From DASZPJ01 sp035550295 (lineage in GTDB: Bacteria; Patescibacteriota; Saccharimonadia; Saccharimonadales; UBA4665), in the NCBI GenBank assembly GCA_035550295.1, contig DASZPJ010000019.1, positions 1 through 53,183 of the forward strand: 53,183 nt of DNA, written 5' to 3'. The position numbers and the translations under genes are program-made. Shown one piece after another: positions 31,893 through 39,819 of this stretch (the first letter of the stretch is position 1; every line of letters starts with the position of its first letter). A model generated the notes under the pieces. The model was given only the letters and a program-made list of their open reading frames with translations, was not told the DNA's origin and ran no database searches.

Positions 31893-32567
31893 TTAGCTGC
31901 CAAGTACGCTGACTGAACGGGCTATAACCAGGGCCAGCGTAAAGACCGAGACCAGTGACTGTGTGGCCATCAGGGCTTTGGCTTGGCGGGTGATTGGCCG
32001 TGAGTCAGCCGGCGCGAAGTTTATGGCGTTGCTAATTGCCAAATAAAGGTAATCAGCATATTGCGGCTGCCAGCCTGGCAAATCCTTGGCCAGGTCCTGT
32101 TCGGTGAACTGAAAGTCCTTGTCATACTTTGACCATAGAGTTCGCGTTAGGCCGGGGCTGTCGATTTCCCAGTACCAAAGTGAGTATACGATTATGTTTG
32201 TAATAAAGATGGCTATTGCTGAGCTTAGCAACTCGGCTCCATTTAGAATGGCATGATCACGAATTAGCAAATCAAGCACGAAAATCAAACTACTAATATT
32301 GGCAATCGAAATAAGACCTAACAAGCTGACTGCCAGAGCGTGGTGCAATCCCCAGTGATGGGCTTTGTGTTTGTTGACGGTCATGCCGATCAGCAAAGCC
32401 AAGCCCAGCTCAGTTAGAATAATTAGGTATTGTGAGCCGGGCAATAGGTCGCTGCCGACCTGGCGGGTGAAAAGTTGCAGCCCTACAGCCGCCAAAAGCG
32501 CTAGCTGGACTTGGATTAGTTCGCTACGTGTAATCTCGTGCTTGAGCGGGTGCTGGAATCCTAGCAT
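31893..32567 (-). CDS. DUF1345-type membrane protein
   Basis: 224 residues, about five hydrophobic helices. The C-terminal segment YADYLYLAISNAINFAPADSRPITRQAKALMATQSLVSVFTLALVIAR matches the DUF1345 hallmark, in which a membrane protein has an FSPTDxxPxTxxGKxLMxxQ loop and a final pore-like helix. This resembles two-helix ion channel modules, but function is unproven. It lies next to another orphan membrane protein on the same strand. Confidence 0.75.
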   Translation of the reverse strand: MLGFQHPLKHEITRSELIQVQLALLAAVGLQLFTRQVGSDLLPGSQYLIILTELGLALLIGMTVNKHKAHHWGLHHALAVSLLGLISIANISSLIFVLDLLIRDHAILNGAELLSSAIAIFITNIIVYSLWYWEIDSPGLTRTLWSKYDKDFQFTEQDLAKDLPGWQPQYADYLYLAISNAINFAPADSRPITRQAKALMATQSLVSVFTLALVIARSVSVLGS

Positions 32568-32582
32568 TGTTTTAAGTGTACA

Positions 32583-33287
32583 TCATTTATGTCCGTGGAC
32601 TTCGTGGTGCAGTTGCACGACGGCGTGGTGAGCATGTTCGCGGCTGTAGCGTTGGACGGTTCTCAAACCACTGTAGATTCCGGCTGCCAGCAGTGCCCAG
32701 AACCAGTCCAGCAGGCTGAGCGGCTTGGTGTTAAAAACGAATTGGAAGATTGGGTTATAGATGATGTTTAGCAGGATGAAGGCCGACAGCGCCCAAGCCT
32801 GGTTTAGCTGGCGATTGGCAAAAACTTGCTTCATAGTCAGTTCTTTTTCGGCGTCAGCCCGCACAAATACCAAATGCAAAGTTTGGCACAAAACCAAAGT
32901 TAAAATGGCCAGGCTAACGGCGACGTGGTATTGCTCGTAGCCCAGGTCGATGTAAACCGGGCTGAGGTGATGGCGGGCAAAGAACAGTAAAAAGTTCAAA
33001 TAAGCGACCACCGCGCCGGCCAGGCCGAACAAGGTGACTTCAAAAATGACTTGGCGGTTGTGGGTGTCGCGGACTTTGTGCCGGTCATGGTCAAACCGGA
33101 TGCGGCTGGCTGGCCAAGCCAGCAACAGGACTTCAATTCCAAACGCCTGGATTAAAGTGATGGCAGCCGGAATATGATAAATGGCATGCACATATTTACT
33201 AATGATCATCGCCACCAGCAGGGCAATGATGTCAGCTGTGACAATCCTGTTGATCTTGTTGAAAGTCGCTTGTGGCCGCTTCTTCAT
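32583..33287 (-). CDS. Stand-alone membrane domain resembling the C-terminal domain of cation P-type ATPases
   Basis: 234 residues with about six helices. The sequence VSLAILTLVLCQTLHLVFVRAD, then ANRQLNQAWALSAFILLNIIYNPIFQFVFNTKPLSLLDWFWALLAAGIYSGLRTVQRY, follows the Cation_ATPase_C pattern (TxxxxxQxxHxxxxRS, then NxxLxxA, then PLSxxxW). A DNA or ATP-binding part, the DKTGT phosphorylation site and the actuator domain are all absent, and no ATPase gene lies next to it. It ends with a His-rich tail (REHAHHAVVQLHHEVHGHK), which might bind metal. Role unknown. Confidence 0.65.
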   Translation of the reverse strand: MKKRPQATFNKINRIVTADIIALLVAMIISKYVHAIYHIPAAITLIQAFGIEVLLLAWPASRIRFDHDRHKVRDTHNRQVIFEVTLFGLAGAVVAYLNFLLFFARHHLSPVYIDLGYEQYHVAVSLAILTLVLCQTLHLVFVRADAEKELTMKQVFANRQLNQAWALSAFILLNIIYNPIFQFVFNTKPLSLLDWFWALLAAGIYSGLRTVQRYSREHAHHAVVQLHHEVHGHK

Positions 33288-33332
33288 ACGTAAGCATTAT
33301 AACTTCTACTCGCTATTCTTGCGAAAGCTGCT

Positions 33333-33396
33333 TGTCATTCCGAGCGAAGTCGAGGAATCTGTTTAAACAGATCTCTCCATAACGGTAGAGATGACA
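33333..33396. repeat. Intergenic hairpin repeat (TGTCATCC family), copy 3
   Basis: Left end TGTCATTCCGAGCGAAGTCG, central AATCTGTTTAAACAGATC hairpin and right end GGTAGAGATGACA. It lies between the divergent genes at 33287 (-) and 33438 (+); the -35 of the latter follows it by 4 nt. Confidence 0.7.
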
Positions 33397-33399
33397 GCA

Positions 33400-33428
33400 T
33401 TGAATATGTTAATTAATAGTGATATAAT
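33400..33428 (+). promoter_or_regulatory. Promoter of the sigma-region-4-like gene
   Basis: TTGAAT (33400-33405), 17 bp, TATAAT (33423-33428). The ATG at 33438 follows 9 nt later; an in-frame ATG at 33429 lies before the predicted start of transcription. Confidence 0.7.
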
Positions 33429-33437
33429 ATGCATATT

Positions 33438-33812
33438 ATGGCAGGTGAATTAGATACAGTATATGTATATGCCGAAGAAGTTGTTGACGCCGGGCAAACC
33501 CAGTTAGCGGGCGGCCGCGTTGTGCTTGGCGACGTCATTTATGATGACCAGGCGCGTACACCAGAAGAAGAGTATTTGGTTAAAGAGCGGGCCGAAGAAA
33601 TTGACCGGGCCCTTGGCCGGCTTACTCCCGAAGAAGCAGAATTCTTTGATGAGCGTTTTGGCATTAGTACTGGTGAACCCCAATTGATAACTCAGATTGC
33701 GGCCAATCACGGTGTAAGCTATCAAGTTGCGCAAGCCCGCATCAATAAAGCCGGCAGCAAATTGCGGCATCCATCTAATTTTCACCTGCTGAATCCCGAT
33801 CTTCTGGCATAA
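33438..33812 (+). CDS. Small protein with a sigma-factor region-4-like HTH
   Basis: 124 residues from ATG 33438. The C-terminal half, ERAEEIDRALGRLTPEEAEFFDERFGISTGEPQLITQIAANHGVSYQVAQARINKAGSKLRHPS, follows the layout of sigma-70 region 4 (L-x-x-R-E-x-x-I-x-x-x-R-F-G, then I-A-x-x-x-x-V-S-x-x-x-A-x-x-x-x-x-x-A-x-x-K-L-R). Regions 2 and 3 are missing. It might bind the core polymerase flap or -35 DNA, acting as a co-regulator or sigma decoy. It lies 0.6 kb before the second sigma gene. Confidence 0.65.
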   Translation: MAGELDTVYVYAEEVVDAGQTQLAGGRVVLGDVIYDDQARTPEEEYLVKERAEEIDRALGRLTPEEAEFFDERFGISTGEPQLITQIAANHGVSYQVAQARINKAGSKLRHPSNFHLLNPDLLA

Positions 33813-33822
33813 TTGCTAGTTG

Positions 33823-34341
33823 ATGACTAATAAAAGCGGACTCAGAAAGCAACTTCGCCAGGACCGGCTAAAGCAGTCCGGCGAAGAGCGCCAAGCCAAA
33901 AGCGCGCTGATTTGCGAGCATCTTTTGGCCTTGGTTGACTGGTCCCAGATCCGTTTTTTGCATTATTACGAGCCGTTGATGGAACTCGGCGAAGTCGACA
34001 TTTCTGGCTTTATAACAGATCTGGGCAAAGTCCACCCGCAAATAGATTTGTTCACTACACGAAAATTTGACGACATTTGGCAGGTTACTCCAATCGACGA
34101 AACCGGAAATGTGCGCACGCCGGAATTCGACGTCATAGTTGTGCCAATGTTGGGTTTTGATCCGGCTAGTTTGCAGCGGATTGGTTATGGCGGCGGCTTC
34201 TACGACAAGTTCCTGGCAACCCAAACCCAGGCACAAAAAATCGGCGTTTGCTTTGAACTTGGCAAGACCACAAACCTACCAACTGAACCGCACGACGTGC
34301 CACTCGACCAAATTGTCACCGAAACCAAGATTTACATTTAG
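33823..34341 (+). CDS. 5-formyltetrahydrofolate cyclo-ligase
   Basis: Converts 5-formyl-THF to 5,10-methenyl-THF with ATP. 172 residues from ATG 33823 (TTG at 33820 also possible). The N-terminal KSGLRKQLRQDRLKQSGEER is the typical basic start; VDVIVVPMLGFD-like segment (here FDVIVVPMLGFDPA) and the signature RIGYGGGFYDKFLA are clear; VPLDQIVTE near the end matches the family's P-x-D. A CATAAT box 8 nt before the ATG suggests leaderless expression. Confidence 0.9.
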   Translation: MTNKSGLRKQLRQDRLKQSGEERQAKSALICEHLLALVDWSQIRFLHYYEPLMELGEVDISGFITDLGKVHPQIDLFTTRKFDDIWQVTPIDETGNVRTPEFDVIVVPMLGFDPASLQRIGYGGGFYDKFLATQTQAQKIGVCFELGKTTNLPTEPHDVPLDQIVTETKIYI

Positions 34342-34388
34342 ACGCTCATGCTTGCAAAGATATAAGATAAGCTGTCAAAATATTTGCA

Positions 34389-35642
34389 ATGCCACAAGTA
34401 GCCGTAGAAAGTCTTGGGATTGAACCCGAATTAGATTCTGATTTTATAGACGAGACTGCGCCGGTTTTAAGATTGGCGGTCGAAGAATTTGATGATCCAG
34501 CAATGGATTCTGGTGAGCCTGTAAGTACGACCGAGGCGTTGACCGACGAGCCGAGTGCGGAAGAGCTGGAATCCATCGAAGCTGAGGGCGAGGTGCCAGC
34601 CATTGATGGTACCAAAACCTACATGAAAGGTATTGGTCGAGTCGCGCTATTAAACGCCGAAGAGGAAGTTACGCTAGCGAAACGGATCGAAGCCGGCCTG
34701 ATGGCCGGAAAGGTGTTAGAAGCTGCGGCTAAACCTAGTGAAGAGCGGGACGAGGCCGAGCAACACCTGGCCAACCAGTACCAAAGAGTCTTGCGCACTA
34801 CAGCCGGCAAGCAAGCATTAGGGCAAGTCATGATAGAGGGTCGGCAGGCTTACGATCATCTAACAGAGGCCAATTTGCGATTGGTCATTTCGGTCGCTAA
34901 GCGCTATCAAAGCAAAGGCATGGAATTCGACGATCTAATACAGGAAGGTAATTTTGGTCTGTTCCGGGCGGTGGAAAAGTTTGATTACACCAAAGGCTAC
35001 AAATTTTCGACTTACGCAACTTGGTGGATCAAACAGGCGCTGCAGCGAGCAATTGCTGAAAAGTCCAGGCTGATTGATGTGCCAGTTCACATGAACGAAC
35101 ATATGCAGGCGATTGACGGTGCTGTTCGTGAAATTGAGGCCGTAAGAGGTGTCGCCGACGCCGAATCAATTGGTCAATTACTCTTTGAAAAATTTCAAAA
35201 AAAGGGTGGAGCCAAGGTTCTGAACATTAGTAAAAAGGATGGAAAGATAACGGTTGAGGATGTCGTTGAACGAGTGCGTGACATCCAAGTTCATATGCGG
35301 ACAGTTCGAACCGTTTCGATGGACAAGCCAGTGGGCGATGAAAAGGACACAAACTTGGGTGAATTTCAGCCCGATACTTCGATTCCTGATCCAGAAGCGC
35401 GACTGTATGAAGAGCAGGTTGCCCTTAAGGTGCGCGAGGGTCTTGCCGAACTTGATGATCGAACCCGGCTGGTAGTGGAGATGCGCAATGGATTCCATGG
35501 AGCGGCGTATAGCCTGGATGAGGTGGGAAAAATACTTGGCTTGACTCGAGAACGTATCAGGCAAATTCAGAGAAAGGGCGAAGCAAGGCTCAAAGCTTCC
35601 AGCCACATTAACAAGCTACGTGACCGTAATCTGACAGCGTAG
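34389..35642 (+). CDS. Second sigma-70 family factor, divergent group
   Basis: 417 residues. The N-terminal ~75 are acidic. Region 1.2 is TYMKGIGRVALLNAEEEVTLAKRIEAG, followed by a ~45-residue insertion. Region 2 is well preserved (LTEANLRLVISVAKRYQSKGMEFDDLIQEGNFGLFRAVEKF, KFSTYATWWIKQALQRAI). Region 3 is diverged and holds an insert (LLFEKFQKKGGAKVLNISKKDGKITVEDVVERV). Region 4 is AYSLDEVGKILGLTRERIRQIQRKGEARLK. It is thus a full sigma, likely an alternative or group 2 factor, coexisting with RpoD at 27255. Directly followed by polA. Confidence 0.9.
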   Translation: MPQVAVESLGIEPELDSDFIDETAPVLRLAVEEFDDPAMDSGEPVSTTEALTDEPSAEELESIEAEGEVPAIDGTKTYMKGIGRVALLNAEEEVTLAKRIEAGLMAGKVLEAAAKPSEERDEAEQHLANQYQRVLRTTAGKQALGQVMIEGRQAYDHLTEANLRLVISVAKRYQSKGMEFDDLIQEGNFGLFRAVEKFDYTKGYKFSTYATWWIKQALQRAIAEKSRLIDVPVHMNEHMQAIDGAVREIEAVRGVADAESIGQLLFEKFQKKGGAKVLNISKKDGKITVEDVVERVRDIQVHMRTVRTVSMDKPVGDEKDTNLGEFQPDTSIPDPEARLYEEQVALKVREGLAELDDRTRLVVEMRNGFHGAAYSLDEVGKILGLTRERIRQIQRKGEARLKASSHINKLRDRNLTA

Positions 35643-35657
35643 TCTATACTTATAGTT

Positions 35658-38315
35658 ATGGCGACAGAGGTGAAATCCGGGAAAAAGCTGGTGGTGATCG
35701 ACGGCAAGAGTGTTTTTTATCGTGGTTATTACGCGATGCCGAATCTCAGTACCCAGGATGGAACGCCGACTGGTGGTGTTTTTGGCTTTGCTACGATGGC
35801 GCTGGAAGTGCTGCGGCGACTGAAGCCTGATTATGTGGCCGTGGCCTGGGACAAGCCAAAGACCAACATTCGTCGCAGGTTGGAACTTTACCCGGAGTAC
35901 AAAGCTGGCCGCAAACCGGCGCCGGAAGACTTCAAATTGCAGATCCCAGTGCTCCAAGAGTTGCTCCAAGCTTTTGGTTGGCCGCTGTACGAAATGGACG
36001 ATTATGAGGCCGACGACATTATGGGCGCATTGGCCGTGCAGGCTAGCAAAAAAGGCATCGAAACGCTGCTGGTTACATCTGATATGGACATGCTGCAGCT
36101 GGTGAATGATCACGTGCATGTTTATGCGCTCAAAACTGGACTCAGCAACATAGAACTTTATTCGCCTAAAAGTTTTGAAGCTAAATACGGCATTAGTGTT
36201 GACCAATTTTTGGACCTAAAATCTTTGAAAGGTGACAGTAGCGACAACATTCCAGGCGTGCCGGGAATTGGCGAAAAGGGTGCCATTCAACTTTTGCAGG
36301 AATACAAAACACTGGATGGCGTTTACGAAAATTTGGCGCTGATCAAAGAGACCTTGCGTAAAAAATTGGAAGCCGGCAAAGAGCTGGCATACCTCAGCAA
36401 AGAACTTGCGCGAATCTGGACAGATGCGCCTTTGAAGCTGGATCTCAAAGAAGTTGATGGCAGTAAGTGTGACGCCGAAAAAGTACTAAAGATGTTGCAA
36501 GATTTGGAATTCAAATCGCTGGTGGCACGCTTGCCGGAAGTTATGCAAGTGAAGATTGACGAGCACCAAGTCGCAACTGGTGCGGTGACATTGAAAGCCG
36601 GCAAAAACGTGATCATTGATTCCGATGCCAAAGCCAAAGACCTCAAACTCGGCGATTCGGAGTTCTTTTACATTCATAGTCGTTCGGCGGGCAAGCATGG
36701 CAAAAAACCAGAAGTGCTGCTGGTCAGCGTCGACGGCAAAGATACGTACACGATTGATCTACGTAAAGTCAGTCACCAGCTAATTGCCGACAACTTCAAA
36801 GATGTGCGGCCACTCGTTGGCTACGACATTAAGTCGACGCTGGAAGTCTTGCTGGAACTTGGCGTCAAAGAGTTTCCAGAAGTTGGTCACGACGTTTTGG
36901 TCGGGTCATTCCTGCTAAATTCTTTGCGCCGCGAACAGACGTTGACCGAGCTGGCCGAAGCCGATTTGGGTTACGAAGGTTCGCCGTTTGAAGACATCGA
37001 CACCGATGAATTTATAACCCGGGCGCCGGAAATGATGGCCGTCATCAAAGCCTTGCACGTTGCCCAAGCCAAAGACCTGAAGGCGATTCCAAGTGTCGCA
37101 AAGCTGGCGCAAGACGTCGAGTGGCCGGTGATTCCGGTGCTGGCACGTATGGAATATGTTGGCATTGAGCTCAACACCAAATACCTGGAAAAGTTCGCCG
37201 ATGAAATCAGTGACCTAGTCAGCGATTACGAACAGCAAATTTACGGCCATGCCGACCAGGAATTCAACATCAGCAGTCCGACCCAGCTGGCTGAAGTTTT
37301 ATTCGACAAACTTGGGCTGCCAACACAGGGCATTAAGAAAGGCAAAACCGGCTACAGCACCGCGGCCAGCGAACTCGACAAACTACGCGGCCAGCATCCA
37401 ATCATCGACTTAATAACCCAATACCGCGAAGTAACAAAACTAAAAAACACCTACGTCGACACCTTGCCAAAGCAAGTTGATGAGCATTCCAGGCTACACA
37501 CGACATTTGCGCTGACGGTTGCGCAAACCGGCCGGCTGAGCAGTAACGACCCGAACTTGCAAAACATCCCAATCCGCACCGACTTGGGCAAACGCATCCG
37601 CACAGCGTTTGTGGCTGGTAAAGGCAATAAGCTGGTCAGCGCTGATTACTCACAGTTCGAACTTCGCTTGGCTGCGGCGCTAGCCGACGAAAAAGAGATT
37701 ATCGAAGCCTTCAACCGCGGTGCTGACGTGCACACCGTGACGGCCGCCCAAGTCTATGATCGCAGCCCAGAAGACGTTACCAAACAGATGCGCCGAGCCG
37801 CAAAGGCCGTCAACTTCGGCATTATGTACGGCCAAGGCGCGCACGCACTGGCCGAAGGCACCGGTATGACTTTCAAACAGGCCAAAGAATTCATCGACAA
37901 GTATTTTGAAGTCCGGCCGAAGATCAAGCAGCTGATAGAAGACACCCGTAAACTGGCGAACGACCAAGGCTACACAGAAACTTTGCTGGGCCGCCGCCGG
38001 CCAACACCGGATGTAAAATCATCCAACTTCGTAGTGCGCGAAGCCGCCCTGCGCGCCGCCGTGAACATGCCGCTGCAAGGCACAGCCGCCGACATCATGA
38101 AACTGGCGATGGTCAAAATTGACGAAGTTCTGCGCGCCCAGCATAACGATTGCAACATGCTGCTGCAGATCCACGACTCCGTTTTAGTAGAGTGTCCAGC
38201 TGATGTTGCCCAGCACGTCGGTGACTTGATCAAAGACATTATGGAAAACGCCTACAAACTGCCCGTCCGCTTAGATGTAGACGTTTCCATCGGAAACAAC
38301 TGGGGCGAACTATGA
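35658..38315 (+). CDS. polA: DNA polymerase I
   Basis: 885 residues. The N-terminal 5'-3' exonuclease (FEN) domain is intact: VVIDGKSVFYRGYYA, YEADDIMGALA, LVTSDMDMLQL, LKGDSSDNIPGVPGIGEKGA. The middle 3'-5' exonuclease domain lacks the acidic residues of proofreading (Taq-like). The polymerase domain has motif A SADYSQFELRLAA, the O-helix RRAAKAVNFGIMYGQG and motif C LLQIHDSVLVE, in which the usual H-D-E is H-D-S. TATACT at 35645 sits 7 nt before the ATG: leaderless. A decayed second copy of its last 10 codons follows at 38357-38389. Confidence 0.95.
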   Translation: MATEVKSGKKLVVIDGKSVFYRGYYAMPNLSTQDGTPTGGVFGFATMALEVLRRLKPDYVAVAWDKPKTNIRRRLELYPEYKAGRKPAPEDFKLQIPVLQELLQAFGWPLYEMDDYEADDIMGALAVQASKKGIETLLVTSDMDMLQLVNDHVHVYALKTGLSNIELYSPKSFEAKYGISVDQFLDLKSLKGDSSDNIPGVPGIGEKGAIQLLQEYKTLDGVYENLALIKETLRKKLEAGKELAYLSKELARIWTDAPLKLDLKEVDGSKCDAEKVLKMLQDLEFKSLVARLPEVMQVKIDEHQVATGAVTLKAGKNVIIDSDAKAKDLKLGDSEFFYIHSRSAGKHGKKPEVLLVSVDGKDTYTIDLRKVSHQLIADNFKDVRPLVGYDIKSTLEVLLELGVKEFPEVGHDVLVGSFLLNSLRREQTLTELAEADLGYEGSPFEDIDTDEFITRAPEMMAVIKALHVAQAKDLKAIPSVAKLAQDVEWPVIPVLARMEYVGIELNTKYLEKFADEISDLVSDYEQQIYGHADQEFNISSPTQLAEVLFDKLGLPTQGIKKGKTGYSTAASELDKLRGQHPIIDLITQYREVTKLKNTYVDTLPKQVDEHSRLHTTFALTVAQTGRLSSNDPNLQNIPIRTDLGKRIRTAFVAGKGNKLVSADYSQFELRLAAALADEKEIIEAFNRGADVHTVTAAQVYDRSPEDVTKQMRRAAKAVNFGIMYGQGAHALAEGTGMTFKQAKEFIDKYFEVRPKIKQLIEDTRKLANDQGYTETLLGRRRPTPDVKSSNFVVREAALRAAVNMPLQGTAADIMKLAMVKIDEVLRAQHNDCNMLLQIHDSVLVECPADVAQHVGDLIKDIMENAYKLPVRLDVDVSIGNNWGEL

Positions 38316-38356
38316 TTAGCCGAGCCTGCCCTGAGCGAGCGCAGCGAGTCGAATGG

Positions 38357-38389
38357 GTCAGCATCGGTGATAATTGGGGCCAACTATGA
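38357..38389 (+). repeat. Diverged duplicate of the polA 3' end
   Basis: Reads V-S-I-G-D-N-W-G-Q-L-stop, against V-S-I-G-N-N-W-G-E-L-stop at the end of polA (38283-38315). 25 of 33 bases agree and most changes are silent or conservative. The 41 bp between the copies hold a GC-rich hairpin-like piece (CCTGAGCGAGCGCAGCGAGT) related to the repeat family of this window. Confidence 0.7.
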
Positions 38390-38634
38390 CCACGGCCATC
38401 GGCCTAATTGCCAGCTTCCTGACGATGTTCAACCTCTTTCCGCAGTTTTTGAAAGTTTGGCAAACCAAACACACCAAAGATCTATCTTTAGCTACCTTTG
38501 TGAGCGTTACTGTTTCGGCTGTGCTATGGGTAATTTACGGGATATTGAAGAACGATTTGGTGATCACTTTCGCCAACAGCGTAGTATTTTGTTTTTCAGC
38601 CTACATTTTGGCAGTCAAGATCAAGCATGGCTAA
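38386..38634 (+). CDS. SemiSWEET / PQ-loop sugar transporter
   Basis: 82 residues from ATG 38386, three membrane helices: AIGLIASFLTMFNLFPQFLKVWQTK (with the P-Q motif), LATFVSVTVSAVLWVIYGILKND, and LVITFANSVVFCFSAYILAVKI. The sequence FxxFPQxxxxxxTKxxxxLSLxTF and the W-V-I-Y-G-I segment are typical of bacterial SemiSWEETs, which dimerise to move sugars across the cytoplasmic membrane. It overlaps the methyltransferase gene by 8 nt. Confidence 0.88.
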   Translation: MTTAIGLIASFLTMFNLFPQFLKVWQTKHTKDLSLATFVSVTVSAVLWVIYGILKNDLVITFANSVVFCFSAYILAVKIKHG

Positions 38635-39238
38635 ATTGAGCGATAACGACAAGACCTTGCGGGTTTATGAAGACCATGCGGCTGATTATGTGGCAGCTAA
38701 TGACGCTGAGCCGAGCGACGGGATTAAAGATTGGATAGATAGAGCGTTAGCGTTGATCCCAGAAAAAGGGGTGGTACTGGAGCTTGGCAGCGCTTATGGA
38801 CGCGACGCTGCCTATATCAAATCCAAAGGCTATAGCATCATCTGTACGGACGCTGCTAAATCGTTTGTGAGCCTTCTCGAGCAAGCTGGTTTTGAAGCCC
38901 GTATTTTGAATGCACTAACTGACGACTTTGATTTCGACCAAGATATGATCCTGGCCAACGCCGTATTCCTGCATTTTCACCGGGACGAACTAGCGCAGGT
39001 TTTAAACAAAGCTTATAAATCGCTCAAACCAAATGGCGTTTTAGCCTTTACGGTCAAAAAAGGCGATGGCGAAAACTGGTCATCTAACTACCTGAATGTA
39101 CCTCGTTATTTCTGTTTTTGGCAGCTGGATGCTATCAGTGAACAGGTTCGCGCAGCGGGATTTAAGTTACGGAATGTGACGGAACGTACTTCTTCCCACG
39201 GTGCCGAATGGATAGAGATTATTGCCCAGAAGCAGTAG
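38627..39238 (+). CDS. SAM-dependent methyltransferase (class I)
   Basis: 203 residues. Motif I is VVLELGSAYGRDAAYI, motif II IICTDAAKSFVSLLEQAG, followed by MILANAVFLHFHRDELAQVLNKAYKSLKPNGVLAFTVKKG, the usual post-motif and motif III. The C-terminal part (FCFWQLDAISEQVRAAGFKLRNVTERTSSHGAEWIEIIAQ) fits small-molecule or Tehb-like methyltransferases. Target unknown. Translation is probably coupled to the SemiSWEET gene. Confidence 0.85.
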   Translation: MAKLSDNDKTLRVYEDHAADYVAANDAEPSDGIKDWIDRALALIPEKGVVLELGSAYGRDAAYIKSKGYSIICTDAAKSFVSLLEQAGFEARILNALTDDFDFDQDMILANAVFLHFHRDELAQVLNKAYKSLKPNGVLAFTVKKGDGENWSSNYLNVPRYFCFWQLDAISEQVRAAGFKLRNVTERTSSHGAEWIEIIAQKQ

Positions 39239-39656
39239 GTCGGCGGCGTTGGCGGGTGCGGACGACGCGGCCAGTGCCGGCACGCATCAGCCGGAAGGCA
39301 AGTATGATCACCCAAATTGCCAGAACTATGTCCACAAAGCTGGTAATAAAGCTAAGCGCGTCAGTTGCATGACGGATGTTGATCACTAGAGCAACGGCGA
39401 TTACCAGCAGCTCGGCGCCGATCAGCAGCTGTGCCAAACGTTTGTTGCGGCTGCGCTGGGCGATCATTCCCAAAACCCAAACGGCCGCGAACCAAAAGAC
39501 CACCAGCATGTAGAAGACGACAGAGGTCAAAAGGCTGACTGCGCAGCCTTGTTTGCAGCCAGTTACGGCTTGGTTAGCTTGGTCGCCGATGTTCAAAAGA
39601 CTTAAAACTACAAATTGTATGAAGGTGGCCCGGCCGGTTTCGTAGGTTAAACGCAT
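39219..39656 (-). CDS. Four-helix membrane protein, unknown
   Basis: 145 residues from ATG 39656, chosen because TATAAT on this strand (39668-39663) is 6 nt upstream; an ATG 24 nt earlier lies before the promoter. Helices: ATFIQFVVLSLLNIG, AVSLLTSVVFYMLVVFWFAAVWVLGMI, LLIGAELLVIAVALVINI, ITSFVDIVLAIWVIILAFRLM. A basic tail (RVVRTRQRRRPTASG) follows. No recognised family. It overlaps the convergent methyltransferase gene by 20 nt. Confidence 0.7.
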   Translation of the reverse strand: MRLTYETGRATFIQFVVLSLLNIGDQANQAVTGCKQGCAVSLLTSVVFYMLVVFWFAAVWVLGMIAQRSRNKRLAQLLIGAELLVIAVALVINIRHATDALSFITSFVDIVLAIWVIILAFRLMRAGTGRVVRTRQRRRPTASGQ

Positions 39657-39674
39657 GCTCCAATTATACTGCTT

Positions 39675-39752
39675 TGTCATCCTGAGCGAAGCCGAAGGAT
39701 CTCGTAGCTAATGGTGTAGTGTGCGGGATCTCTCGGCAAGCTCGAGATGACA
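39675..39752. repeat. Intergenic hairpin repeat (TGTCATCC family), copy 4
   Basis: Left end TGTCATCCTGAGCGAAGCCG, central GGATCTC...GGGATCTC, right end CTCGAGATGACA. It lies between divergent genes at 39656 (-) and 39820 (+). Confidence 0.7.
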
Positions 39753-39819
39753 TCACTAGCTTGCGGAATTTGCCTAAAAATGGTAGTATATATTTAATCG
39801 CTCTAGCGAGGTAAAAGAT

